Of a stretch of DNA of 64,000 nucleotides, positions 11,938 through 23,327 are shown piece by piece. The notes beneath the pieces are model-generated. The model searched no databases, was not told the origin of the DNA, and worked only from the letters and a program-made list of their open reading frames with translations. The stretch covers positions 434,990,311 to 435,054,310 of the forward strand of contig NC_133538.1 of the NCBI RefSeq assembly GCF_048544455.1. The letters run 5' to 3'. The position numbers were made by a program, and so were the translations under genes. How positions within the stretch are numbered: position 1 is the stretch's first letter; each line of letters opens with the position of its first letter. Source of the stretch: Silene latifolia (taxonomy: Eukaryota; Streptophyta; Magnoliopsida; Caryophyllales; Caryophyllaceae).

Positions 11938-13038
11938 TGGTCGGTGTATGGATTTCGGTTACTTGTCGTTAAGAGTTACCTAGACCAAAACAATATTTAT
12001 AACTTCATAAGCAACTCTACTTTTAGTAAAGAGGTAAGTAAAGGTCGGATCCCAAGGGACGGGTATTGATGTAGGATTTTCGATTGCAAGTGGTTGTGTC
12101 TAAGGGTGTCACAATTTGGGTTGAGGTAGGAGATCAACTTAACTAAATAACAATAAAAACAAAATAGTGAAAGCAAGCAAGATGATTAAAATGAGATGTA
12201 AACAATTGATTAAAAGCACTAGGGTGTCATGGATTCATAGGGGATTCATGGGATTTGATCATACAAACATATTCTCCACTAGATGCAAGCAATTATTGTT
12301 GTGATGGGATCGAGTTAGTGTATATCTTACAATCCCTAGGAAGGTTTGTGTCCCTGAGCCGAATAGATTAGATTGTACAACACCTACAAGTCGACTTAAT
12401 CATCCCTATCCAACTATATGCATGGTCTAATGAGACTCGAGTTGGTTTATGTCTTACAAGTCTCATTAAAAAGGTAAGTGATGGGTAAAAAATGCAAGGA
12501 TTCATAGGCTCGCATTTCATCAAACATAACATGTGCATAAGTTGAAATCACAACAAGCAAGCAAATTAATTATGAAAACAAATTAGATTAAGCATGAATC
12601 AATCCCCATGTTGGTTTTCCCTAATTCCCCATCAACCCTAGTTAAGGAAACTACTCACTCATTATCAAGTTTAACATGCTAACAAGGTTGTCAATCATAC
12701 TAGCAAGGCAAAACATGATGAATAAATGAAGATGATTAACAATAATTAAAAAGGATTAAGAGAGAATTATACCTATAAAGATGATTCCAAATAATAAAGC
12801 AAAGAATAATAGAAGTACTTGATGATTGATGGAAGGTTGTGAATCCTCCAAATAAACCCAAATAATCTTCTAATTACCCAAAATAAATGATGAACAATAG
12901 AGAAATTAAGGAATGATTAAGAAATGAGATTTGTATTAATGCTAAATTAAGAATTGATTACAAGATTAAGAGAGTATTAGGACTTGATTAAGATCCTATT
13001 AAGATGACACGATAATCTAGCTAGGTAGTACATTGGGG

Positions 13039-13046
13039 TATTTATA
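13039..13046 (-). promoter_or_regulatory. TATA box of B 3' LTR
   Basis: Minus strand TATAAATA followed by CCCC. The counterpart in the other LTR is 22690-22697. Confidence 0.65.
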
Positions 13047-13173
13047 CTAGATATTAGGTACAAAGATTAGGGTTACTAAGGGCTTAAATGACTATTAAGA
13101 TCCTTAAGAAAAGTTGAGGAAGTGCTCCTCTCCAAAGAGATGCTCATCTCCGTTTTGGTGGTCTTCAAGTAAT

Positions 13174-13342
13174 ACGCTCGTCCCGAGCGTCTTGGCTGAG
13201 GGACGGTTTGTTTTGGAGCAGAATCCGAGCGGATTGTGGGTCGGGACGCTCGGATCATTTGGCCTCAAGACGAGCGTCTTAGCCTCGGGACGCTCGGACT
13301 GTAGCAGGGCGACACTCGTCCTGGGCGCTGCAACGCTCGGAT
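13174..13342 (-). promoter_or_regulatory. Signature array of family B in U3
   Basis: Alternating direct and inverted copies of a short core (CGCTCG, CGAGCG, ACGAGCGTCTT, GGGACGCTCGGA) occur about eight times in 170 bp, 128 bp or more upstream of the TATA box. Counterpart at 22823-22990 in the 5' LTR, and a shorter one inside the element at 17384-17510. Confidence 0.65.
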
Positions 13343-13680
13343 TCCTTCACAATCACTTCTCTTCTTTTCTTTCTTCAACAATCCTCGGGGATCTTGTTGG
13401 AGATGCAAGGATCCTTTCATCATTGCCTAATCTACTTTATTATCTACATAGGACTTCTAGCATTGTCTTCCCTTTGATGCTTGGTCATTGAATTCGATCA
13501 ATTTAGCTCCATTTTGCTATGAAAATGCAAGGTTTGCACTCCTTTCCTATCAAGGGATCAAAACCTCAAAGAATATACAAAACGAGAAACTAAAGATAAT
13601 AAATGACTCAATTAGGCACTAAAAAGTATAGGAACGAGGCTAATTCGGGGACTAAATATGCTCAAATATGAGTCACACCA

Positions 13681-13730
13681 AATATCCCCAAACCGAACCT
13701 TTGCTCGTCCTGAGTAAAGAGGTGACAAAA
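13681..13730 (-). other. Polypurine tract region of B
   Basis: Minus strand reads GAGCAAAGGTTCGGTTTGGGGATATT directly before the LTR start. The upstream CTCAGGACGAGCAAAG matches the GGACAAGCAAAG block seen before the PPT in E and F. Confidence 0.75.
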
Positions 13731-15718
13731 ACTAGGACCCTTATTCAAACTAAACTACTAATATAGCCGATGTGAGACAATTAGCGGGTCTCACTCCGCC
13801 CCTTCAACTCACAACAAGACAACCATGAGGTAGGATGCCTTCTTGCAAGGCAAGGTGGGGCTTGCCAAAATGGCGACACATCCAAGCATTAAAGCACACA
13901 AAGCAAGCAATGGATGCATCTACAAAAATGAATAACCACTTTCCTCATCTAAGTGGCGGAAATTATCTAAAGGGGAAGCAATCTAAGGGTACACATTCCA
14001 TTATAGATATGGTTTCTTTAAACTACTAAGCCTAGAAGGATACCAATAAATCACCTCCAAGTTGTGTCAAGATAGGGTACCTTTGTCCTCAATTGTTAAA
14101 TGCTTTCGTCAAGAGTAGACTCCCTATGGTGTTAGAAACACTAGAGGATCGCAGAATTCCCCTCCTTGCCTAAACAAGAAGAAGGGTCGTCCCCTCTCTA
14201 CCATGCACAAAAGTGGATACGATGGAAAAAGGATCATCAGAACTTGAGTTTCATATGGGAGTTTGCTTTTTTTTTTGTTGTTATTCCCCCCAATTTATGG
14301 AATTTGACATTTTGAGAACACTTTATTTGCCATTTCTTTTGATGTTTGACATTTTCAACACTTGACAATTTTTCAACTTTTTCTTGCATTTCTTTTTGAA
14401 CATTTTCAAAGCTACCCCATTTGTAGGGAGGGTGCTTATTTTTGAAGCATTAGAAGTCTATTTTTGTTACTCCTCTTTTCTTTTGATGCAATTGCAAACT
14501 TTTTGACTTTTCATTTCATTTCTTGAACTCAAATTTTGAACATTTTTTGTGCCCATTCCCTTTGATGACAAAATGTGATAGAACATGGATGATGGTTGCA
14601 TGGTTTCAAGGGTCACCTTGGAATAAACGGTAGCCAAGGAGTTATCACACCACAAGGTACTCTTGACTAGGCTTTAATCCATGGGTCAAAGAATACTAGC
14701 ATGACAATCCTAGGGTGTTTTACAAGCATTCTAACAAGCAAAGTCTTAAGAAGAAAAAGTATCTACAAGGGCCTTATATACACTTGTCAAGATTCCCAAA
14801 TAGACGGTTTCTCAAAATTTTTCCTAAATGCAACTACATGCTATGATGCAACTAACATATATATATCCTAATGCATATGCTTCTACCAACTATTATGCCA
14901 AATAATCTAAATGCAATCCTAAATTCACATTGTTTATACCGCATCAACTAAAATAAAGCCACATAGTCATTAACATAAAGAGGAAAAAGGAGATTGGAAA
15001 GATCATACCATGCGGTCTTCAATATCCTCATGTCTCGGATGTGGCGTAGTCGATCAATGTGAAAAAGGATAAACAAACACAATATATACAAAATAATATA
15101 TATAAGACTACACTACAAAGGAAATGAACATGTTTTTGGATTTTTTGAATTTTTCAATTTTTTATGGTTTTTATGATTATGAAATAAAAAAGACATGTTT
15201 TTGTATTTTTCAAATTTTATCATTTTTGTTTAAAAAGTCATGTTAGAATTTCCCATCCCCATACTAGTATGTGTATTGTCCTCAATGGCCAATACGATAG
15301 GAAATTATGCAATCTATATGAAAATGAATGATTTCTAAGCTAAATGCAAACTATATGACATATAAACAAGAGTGAATGCAAACTAAGCTATGCTATATGA
15401 TGCATGATTTTTGTTATGTTGGAGATCATAATTTAGATTATCTCCCAATGCATATGCATAAACTTTCCAAACTAAAATAGACACTATTTCTAATGTCAAA
15501 AATTGGGGGAGTTCATGCATAAGGATGCTATGCATGAAACTACATTTGTCATTTTGGATTTTGAATGTGGGAGCGATAAAAGAAACACCTCAATGTGGCC
15601 CAGGTGTGAGTCCTTTAGTTGATGCTAGGACTCAAAATTACGATCAAGATAAAAATTATATGAAAAACAAGAGAAATAGACAAACCTTAAAGGAGGTGTA
15701 GGAAACTCACACAGTAAT
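13731..15718 (-). other. Long non-coding 3' region of B
   Basis: About 2 kb between the ORF1-like frame and the PPT. AT-rich, with poly-T and CATTTT-rich stretches around 14270-14560 and no sustained reading frame. A comparable region sits at the same place in E and F. Confidence 0.6.
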
Positions 15719-17444
15719 GTGGTATCCTCCCAAGAGCTTGCTAATCCTCAATCTTCACCCATGGCGTCATCACTATCATCTCCATCATCACCAACTTCAC
15801 TAGAATCATCATCAACCTCCATAGATCCGGAGTTATTATCACTTGCACTTGTACTTCCTTATTCTTCCTCACTACCCTCTTCTTCTTCTTCTTCTTCTTC
15901 TTCTTCTTCTTCTTCTTCTTCTTCTTCTTCTTCTTCTTCTTCTTCTTCTTCTTCTTCTTCTTCTTCTTCTTCTTCTTCTTCTTCTTCTTCTTCTTCTTCT
16001 TCTTCTTCTTCTTCTTCTTCTTCTTCTTCTTCTTCTTCTTCTTCTTCTTCTTCACCTTCTTGTGCACCACTCTCAACAACAACCATCTCCTCTTCACCCA
16101 AGCTACCACCTCTAGAAGCACTAGGAAATAAGATTTCCTTATCCGCCCAACTAGGCAAAGGACAAGATGGGTCAAGAAGTCCTTGCCTAGCAAGATGTAG
16201 GAGCGGCGGATATTGTGCTTTATAAGAATTGACTTTATCCTCATAAGCTTGCTTGTGCATTTCTTTCATCAAGAGAGTCAAGTAGTCATTCCCCGCCTTA
16301 ACATTTTCGGGTTGAAATTCATGGTAGGTGAATGGGTAAGGTGGGGTGATAATGGAGGAGGAGGGCTCGGCAATGTCTTCCCCTTGGTGTTGTATAATAT
16401 ACTTACTCGGAGAGTGGGAGAAGGTAGTTTGGCCTATGAACATTTAATCGGCAAATCTTGCTTGGCAATGTGAAGGATTTAGCATCTTTTGTTAACCACC
16501 CAAATTTGTCATCAAGAGTATCATTCGTGACCCATTTGAATTTTTGAACCATGGTGGCTAGATCAATGATATGGTCTCCCTTAACCGGTTTATAGGTGTT
16601 ATCCTTGTTGAAGTTCCGGTTTAAGTGTTTTGCCAAATAAGTTACCAAACCTCCATTAACAATAAAGCCGTGCCTTCTTTGCCATGATCGACTTTGAGCC
16701 ACCTCTCAATCAAAAGTTGAAGAATGTTGTACTTTTTGGTGAACTCTCTTCCAATGTTCAAGGTCGACTCGAGATAAATATAGTCAAGTTCGGTGAAATG
16801 GTTCGTTCCCTTCCTAGAAATCAAAGTATGCCCAACAACTTTGTGCCATCCCTTATGCCCGGATGATGGACAAAAAGAGCACGACAATCATGGTAAGATG
16901 TAAACTCTCTCCCAGTAATATCCTTCCATAAGGGAGTGGGATCATACTTGGTAGGTTTCTTCGTGTAAGTCGGGTCATTGCTAAGGCCAAAAATTTCACC
17001 AAACTTGCGAAAAGACAATTTCCTATCAATATTCTCGAGACGGAATTCAATGTTTGTTCGGGTCTCCACCTTGGTGACTTTCAAAGAGCTTAAGAACTCT
17101 AAGGTGAGGGATGAGTAAGTCAACTCTTTCATACCAAACAAAGTACGCAACCCCATGGACTCGAAAAAGGTCTTGGTTTGTTCTAAGACACCCAATTTTG
17201 ACAAGGTCTCTTGGAATATGAATTTGGTGGGTAAAATAGATTTCTTAGCAAAGGAAACAAATTTCTCCCTATGAGAGTCGGAAGTGAAAATTACCTCCGG
17301 ATAATCATCTAGTTGTTCAAGAACCGGAGTAGAAGTAGTAGCTTCCATAGGAGGAATAGACTCTTGAATTTCCATTCTTTGTGGGACGCTCGGATTCTCA
17401 GTAAGACTAAAAACTTCTTTTTCCAGCTCTCTCAGGACGAGCAT
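15719..17444 (-). pseudogene. ATHILA ORF1-like (env-position) protein of B
   Basis: Function unknown; frames like this lie downstream of pol, or in place of it, in Athila-group elements. The minus-strand reading starts near 17444 and carries blocks typical of this family: FVSFAKKSILPTKFIFQETL, SLTLEFLSSLKV, FRLENIDRKLSFRKFGEIFGL (about 16990-17290). It shifts frame near 16820-16700 and again near 16440. The last part (16443-15859) includes PPYPFTYHEFQPEN and an uninterrupted Glu run of about 58 residues encoded by (GAA)n. At least two indels make it unlikely to be expressed whole. Family assignment is from recalled motif pattern, without a search. Confidence 0.65.
15878..16053. repeat. (TTC)n / (GAA)n microsatellite, about 58 units
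   Basis: Pure TTC on the plus strand over 176 bp. In the minus-strand ORF1-like frame it reads as poly-Glu; poly-Ser, poly-Leu and poly-Lys frames on either strand are shadows. Confidence 0.95.
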
Positions 17445-17510
17445 CTTCTCAACAGGATGCTCAGATTATATTCAGGACGAGCGGATTCCCTATGGGCCGC
17501 TCGGATTCTC
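17384..17510 (-). promoter_or_regulatory. Internal signature motif array of family B
   Basis: GGGACGCTCGGATTCTC, CAGGACGAGC, CAGGATGCTCAGA, AGGACGAGCGGATTC and GGCCGCTCGGATTCTC occur within 127 bp, the same cores as in the B LTRs. They overlap the 5' end of the ORF1-like frame. Confidence 0.6.
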
Positions 17511-18052
17511 CCTCTACCATACGAATTCAGGTCCATCCGTGGGTATTTCATAACCCGTGTCATTAACTCTTCATTTCTTTGGTCTTCATTGTGGGGGCAC
17601 TTCGAAGGCTTGGATAGCCTAGGCAATTGCTATCCCCACACTATGTCAAAACACTACACATCAATAATCACATAAGTCCCTCCCTCACTTTCTCTCAAAA
17701 TGATGAAAATCTTGATCAAGGCATAAAAATACAAATCCAAAATTGACAAAAATGCAATACAATAAGTAAAATGCAAGTTAAGGGGTTAGAATATTTACAA
17801 ATGGTGGTTTAGGGAGGACTCCACCAAACTCTCATCCATAAATGAGATGTCAAGGGGCATAGCCAAGGTGTTGTTGTTGTTGCTCAACACCTTGAAGAAG
17901 TAGTCGAAAGCTTGTTCATTGTCATGATAAAGATCTTCAATAGACCTTTGCACTTGTTTTTCTTCATTGTGGTCTTGGGTAATAACATTACCGATATAAG
18001 GATTGAATATCCACTCAAACTCATCATCCCAAAGACCGCATACTTCATCTAC
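17511..18052 (-). other. Spacer between PR and ORF1-like frame of B
   Basis: No recognisable domain. In an autonomous Athila element RT, RNase H and integrase would lie here; none is visible in any frame. Confidence 0.6.
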
Positions 18053-18410
18053 TTATTCTCCAATAATATCACGAGTTGATGAGAACAACTCCTCTTTCTT
18101 CTTGTCATTATGGCCAATGAGGCCTTCCTCTTCTCTTGTCATGAGTGGTGGTGAGCTATTCAAGCTCTCATTCTTGTTGAAATATCCTTGTTCCTTGGAC
18201 AGAGCATCTTGGAGGTTACCCATTTTCTTCTCCCATATGGGTGGTGATTTTTTACCCATAGCTTGTTCTTTGCATTGGAACGCCAACTTCTTCCTATCAC
18301 CTTCTCGGCTATAATGATCAACCATGAAACACGGCTCATGTAATCGGGCAGCTCTCATTGTCTTGCCAAGATTAAAAGTGATTGTTTCATCTCGCACTTC
18401 AAGGGTGAGT
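18053..18410 (-). pseudogene. C-terminal part of B protease/gag-PR polyprotein
   Basis: Minus-strand frame with the block EVRDETITFNLGK followed by EPCFMVDHYSREGDRKK, which matches the end of the Athila protease and the start of its tail. It is separated from the protease core (19259-20107) by an inserted LTR fragment, and about 45 residues of the core are missing between them. Confidence 0.65.
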
Positions 18411-19258
18411 TGATACTGTTGTCAGGTACCAAAAATAAAACCTAGCTACTACTAACAGAAGTCAGCGGTAAGTAGGGTCGATCTCCACAGGAAGGTGGTC
18501 ACTATCTACTTGTCTATTCGGTCTGTCTAAGTCACAAGTTGGGGGTTTTGAGTTGTTTGACTAAACTAAATTAGATAAAGCAAGAGAAATAGAAATGAGA
18601 GGAATTAACAAGCAAGGGAGAGAGGACTAGGATTTCGGGTCATCAATGAACGTCAGTCAATCGCAGTGAAGGTCACAGATCAGTCGATGTGTCGGTCTAA
18701 GGGGCAATGAATATCTCCTTTCGGTCTCAGTTCGCCCTAAAATGCTATTAGCTTAACTTTCGCCCTCACTAAAGCATCCTATTGTTCACTGCGGGTCTCA
18801 CCCCTTCTAACCTTTCGGTCTAGGTCAAGGCTTACCAAAATTAAAAGGCTAATTGCATCGATTCAATCAGCTAGATACAATTAAGGGCAGTGATTAACAA
18901 CAAAGACTAAAACAACAACGACCAATCTATAAACTAATTAGCAATTAACATTTATCCATCGAATCACCTAATCCTAGCAGAGAAATTAGCTAGACATAAT
19001 AAAAGTAAGAACAAAAGCAAAGGGGAAAGAAAATAAACATTAAATAAAATGAGAGAAAAGGGAAAGAGAATGTTACAGTGGAAGAGATCCAGAAAATAGA
19101 GAGAAAATAATATCCAGCACTAAAACAGTTGACAAGAGAGAGAAGAGAGTTCTAAATGACTTCTCCCCTTCCTATTTATAAGAAAAATAGGATTTTATTT
19201 AACCTAATGACGGATTAAAGCTAAAAGCCCGAGCCCATAAGAGAAACCACTCGATCGA
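18411..19258 (-). repeat. 5'-truncated Athila-type LTR inserted in the B protease
   Basis: The plus-strand left edge TGATACTGTTGTCAGG resembles the ends of the C (reverse complement near 28135) and H (62796) LTRs, including a shared GGTCGATCTCC block. In the minus sense it opens with a single CTCGATCGAG motif (19250-19259), then a TATA box (TATAAATAGG near 19170-19180), then R/U5. No target duplication is found and host protease sequence is lost at the site. Confidence 0.65.
19171..19180 (-). promoter_or_regulatory. TATA box of the LTR fragment inserted in B
   Basis: Plus strand CCTATTTATAAG gives TATAAATAGG on the minus strand, about 70 bp downstream of the CTCGATCGAG motif at 19250-19259. 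This is the same order and spacing as in E and F. Confidence 0.5.
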
Positions 19259-21362
19259 GATGAACAACTTGCCAATTCTTACCGGTACATCTTCCCATAC
19301 CCCTAAAGGTGTCTTTGTTGATCGATCCACCATTTGAAGCATGATATTAGTGCACTTAATCTCTCCTATTCCTAACCTTTTGCACACTAAATATGGCATG
19401 ACACTCACACTTGCCCTAAGGTCACATAGAGCTTTGTTGATTGTGGTGTCGCCAATGGTACATGGAATAGAGAAGCTTCCCGGATCCTTTAGTTTTGGAG
19501 GTGAACTTCCTTGTAGAATGGCACTACTAACCTTAGTGAAAGCAATAGTCTCAAGCTTCCGGATGGATTTCTTCTTCGTAAGAATGTCTTTCATATACTT
19601 TGCATAGGCCGGAACATGATTGATTAATTCCGTAAATAGAATTGAGACTTCCAAGTTTTTCACAACCTCCATAAAATTTCCAAGTTGTTCATCAAACTTA
19701 GGCTTAGCTTGACGACATGGGAATGGAAGTCTAATCACAATAGGCTCCTTCTCTTTAGCTTTTTCTCCATTCTTCTTTGAAGCTTCTTGAATGATGGGTT
19801 CTTCTTCCTTAGAGTTTTGCACAACTCTTTCCTTATCACTAGTCTCCACAATGTCTTCCTCAATTTGCTTCTTTGGCCCCTCATAGCTTGTACCACTCCT
19901 CAAATGGATGGCACTCACCGATTCATGTCTTGGGGGATTACTTTGAGGTGGTAATTGCCCCTTTTGTCTTTCAGAGCTAGAAGATGATAATTGAGATATT
20001 TGGGTTTCCAACATTTTGGTGTGGGCTAGGATGTTGTTGATGGTTATGTCTTTTGCTTGAATATCTTTTTGCATTTGAGTGAAAAATTCTTGTTGGTTCT
20101 TTTGCATTTGGAGGACCGCTTTTTGAACATCAAACCTTGATCATTGGATTGATTTTATGGAGTTTGATTTTGATAACCTTGGTTTTTGTTCCAAAAGGGT
20201 CTTTGAGCTTGGTTTCTCATTGGAGGTGGGGGGTTTGTTGTTTGAGGGTTTTGAACATTTTGGATTTTGTATGAGAGGTTGGGATGGAATTTGGTGTTTT
20301 CATTGTAATAGTTGGAATAAGGGGTACCACTCTTGTATGCTTGGAAAGCATTCACTTGTTCGCTTGTTCCCCTACATTCACTTTTGTCATGTCCCAAAGT
20401 TCCACAACTCTCACATACTCCACTTGGAATTGATGAAGATGCCACCATGAGATTCACATGTTGCTTAGATGATTTGGAGGCTTCTTCAAGCTTAGCCATG
20501 GCCTTTTCAAACTTCAAATTAATGGTATCAATATGAGCACTAAGTTGAGCACCCAATTGAGTAATAGAATCCACTTCATGCTTTCCTCCTCCAGTAGCCT
20601 TTCGAGGTCTACTATATTGTGAGTTATGGACCGCCATTTCCTCAATCTTGTCCCATGTTTGATTATCGTCAACTTCGGTGAACATACCATTTGATCCTAT
20701 ATTGAGAATGTTTCGGGAGTCTTCATAAAGTCAATTCCAAAATTGTTGTACCAAGAACCACTCGCTAAGTTCGTGATGAGGACATGATCGGCAAGTATCC
20801 TTGAATCTGTCCCATGCTTCATACAAAGATTCTTCATCCCTTTGTTTGAACCCGGTGATTTGGGCTCTCAACATGTTAGTCTTCTCCGGAGGATAGAATT
20901 TCTTGAGAAATCAAGTACGAATTTCTTCCAAGAGTCAATACCAAGAGTAGCCTTATCTAGGCTCTTTAACCATTGCTTCGCGGAACCAATCAAAGAAAAA
21001 GGAAATAAGATCCATCGAATTTGGTCTTGAGTAACTCCGATTTGAGAAATCGCATCACAATAGTCACAAAAAGTCTCCATATGAGAATGAGGGTCTTCAC
21101 TAGGCATCCCCCCAAATTGACTTCTCTCAACTAACTGTATAAATGCGGATTTTGCAATGAAATTACCGGTTAAATGTTGTGGTGTGGGAGTACCATTTGG
21201 TAGGTTCTCCTCGGTTGGTACGGAATGTGATGAGAATTTAGGCATTGTGGGTTGATTTTGTGGTTGCTTATGTGTTGGGTTATCCTCTCCTTCTCTTGCA
21301 AAAGGGTTGATGAATTCAATGTTATTTGGTTGAATGTCCACAATCTCACCAATACCTCTCAA
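19259..21362 (-). pseudogene. gag and protease N-terminal part of element B
   Basis: Reading down from the ATG at 21362: Athila gag (FAREGEDNP, MPKFSSHSVP, ILFPFSLIGSAKQWLKSL), a frameshift near 20868, gag C-terminal part with a CCHC zinc knuckle (CESCGTLGHDKSEC, about 20400), another break near 20130, then the linker (AIHLRSGTSYEGP, a typical Athila block) and the protease start. The protease active-site motif reads DLRAS near 19408-19420 where the sister elements have DLGAS or DIGAS, which would abolish catalysis. The frame at 19199-19258 past IGKLFIS is inserted LTR, not protease. Confidence 0.82.
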
Positions 21363-21569
21363 AGTATTCCTAGCAAGTCTTCTATTGTTGGTCTAAGTTC
21401 TTTCAATTTCAAGATCAATGGGTAACAAGTTACCTTGTGATCTCCTAGACATGCAAAATATCAAACAACTTGAAAATAATAAGAACAAACCTTGAGGAGT
21501 TTGACTTCCCCAAGGTAAAGAAAGACGCAACTAAAAACAATCAAAGAAAATCAAATCAAGTTAACACCG
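21363..21569 (-). other. Leader of B between PBS and gag
   Basis: Short non-coding leader with no evident feature. Confidence 0.5.
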
Positions 21570-21587
21570 TCCCCGGCAACGACGCCA
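21570..21587 (-). other. Primer binding site of B (tRNA-Asp type)
   Basis: Minus strand TGGCGTCGTTGCCGGGGA, complementary to the 3' end of tRNA-Asp(GTC) with one mismatch, three bases after the LTR end. Confidence 0.85.
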
Positions 21588-21590
21588 TTT

Positions 21591-23322
21591 TCGGTCGGTG
21601 TATGTATTTCGGTTACTTGTCGTTAAGAGTTACCTAGACCAAAATAATATTTATAACTTCACAAACTACTCTACTTTTAGTAAAGAGGTAAGTAAAGGTC
21701 GGATCCCAAGGGACGGGTATTGATGTCGGATTTTCGATTGCAAGTGGTTGTGTCTAAGGGTGTCAGAATTTGGGTTGAGGTAGGAGATCAACTAAACTAA
21801 ATAACAATGCAAACAAAATAGTGAAAGCAAGCAAGGTGATTAAAATGAGATGTAAACAATTGATTAAAAGCACTAGGGTGTCATGGGTTCATAGGGGATT
21901 CATAAGATTTGATCATACAAACATATTCTCTACTAGATGCAATCAATTATTGTTGTGATGGGATCGAGTTAGTGTATATCTTACAATACCTAGGAAGGTT
22001 TGGGTCCCGGAGCTGAATCGATTAGATTGTACAACACCTACAAGTAGACTTAATCCTCCCTATCCAACTATATGCATGGTCTAATGATACTCGAGTTGGT
22101 TTATGTCTTACAAGTCTCATTGAAAAGGTAAGTGATGGGTAAAAAATGCAAGGATTCAATGGCTCGCATTTCATCAAACATAACATGTGCATAAGTTGAA
22201 ATCACAACAAGCAAGCAAATTAATTATGAAAACCTATTAGATTAAGCATGAATCAATCCCCATGTTGGTTTCCCCTAATTTCCCATCAACCCTAGTTAAG
22301 GAAACTACTCACTCATTATCAAGTTTAACATGCTAACAAGGTTGTCAATCATACTAGCAAGGCAAAACATGATGAACAAATGAAGATGATTAACAATAAT
22401 TAAAAAGGATTAAGAGAGAATTGTACCTATAAAGATGATTCCAAATAATAAAGCAAAGAATAATAGAAGTACTTGATGATTGATGGAAGGTTGTCAATCC
22501 TCCAAATAAACCCAAATAATCTTCTAATTACCCAAAATAAATGATGAACAATAGAGAAATTAAGGAATGATTAAGAAATAAGATTTGTATTAATGCTAAA
22601 TTAAGAATTGATTACAAGATTAAGAGAGTATTAGGACTTGATTAAGATCGTATTTAGATGACATGATAATCTAATTAGTACAATGGGGGTATTTATACTA
22701 GAGATTCGGTACAAAGATTAGGGTTACTAAGGGCTTAAATGACTATTAAAACCCTTAAGAAAAGTTGAGGAAGTGCTCCTCTCCAAGGAGATGCTCATCT
22801 CCGTTTTGGTGGTCTTCAAGTAATACGCTCGTTCCGAGCGTCTTGGCTGATGGACGGTTGGTTCTGGAGCAGAATCCGAGCGGATTGTGGGTTGGGACGC
22901 TCAGATCATTTAGCCTCAAAACGAGCGTCTAGGCCTCGGGACGCCGGACTGTAGCAGGGCGACGCTCGTCCTGGGTACTGCGACGCTCTGATTCCTTCAC
23001 AGTCACTTCTCTTCTTTTCTTTCTTCAACAATCCGTTGTTGGAGATGCAAGAATCCTTTCATCATTGCCCAATCGACATTATTATCTACATAGGCCTTCT
23101 AGCATTGTCTTCGCTTTGATGCTTGGTCATTGAATTCAATCAATTTAGCTCCATTTTGCCATGAAAATGCAAGGTTTGCACTCCTTTCCTACCAAGGGAT
23201 CAAAACCTCAAAGAATATGCAAAACGAGAAACTAAAGATAATAAATGACCTAATTATGCACTAAAAAGCATAGGAACGAGGCTAATTCGGAGACTAAATA
23301 TGCTCAAATATGAGTCACATCA
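21591..23322 (-). repeat. 5' LTR of element B
   Basis: In the minus sense it starts TGATGTGACTC (23322) and ends near CACCGACCGA (21591). TATA at 22690-22697 (minus), signature array 22823-22990. Differs from the 3' LTR by scattered substitutions and small indels. Confidence 0.9.
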
Positions 23323-23327
23323 GATAC

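Larger units (their letters stand above)
11938..13680 (-). repeat. 3' LTR of element B
   Basis: In the minus sense it starts TGGTGTGACTC (13680) and ends CACCGACCA (11938). Nearly collinear with 21591-23322 and, in its inner part, with 2404-3540. TATA at 13039-13046 (minus) and a signature array at 13174-13342 upstream of it. Confidence 0.9.
11938..23322 (-). mobile_element. Element B: Athila-like Ty3 retrotransposon without pol (minus strand)
   Basis: LTRs at 21591-23322 (5') and 11938-13680 (3') flank gag-PR and an ATHILA ORF1-like frame, all minus. PBS is of tRNA-Asp type. The target duplication is aatac (11933-11937) against gatac (23323-23327), one mismatch. Internal length is about 7.9 kb, including an inserted LTR fragment (18411-19258). 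There is no RT, RNase H or integrase similarity in any frame, so B would depend on another element for replication. Confidence 0.88.

Noticed and set aside
15741..16244. Long poly-Lys, poly-Ser and poly-Leu reading frames over the TTC repeat
   Set aside because: All are other frames of one microsatellite; only the poly-Glu frame joins a protein with family motifs.
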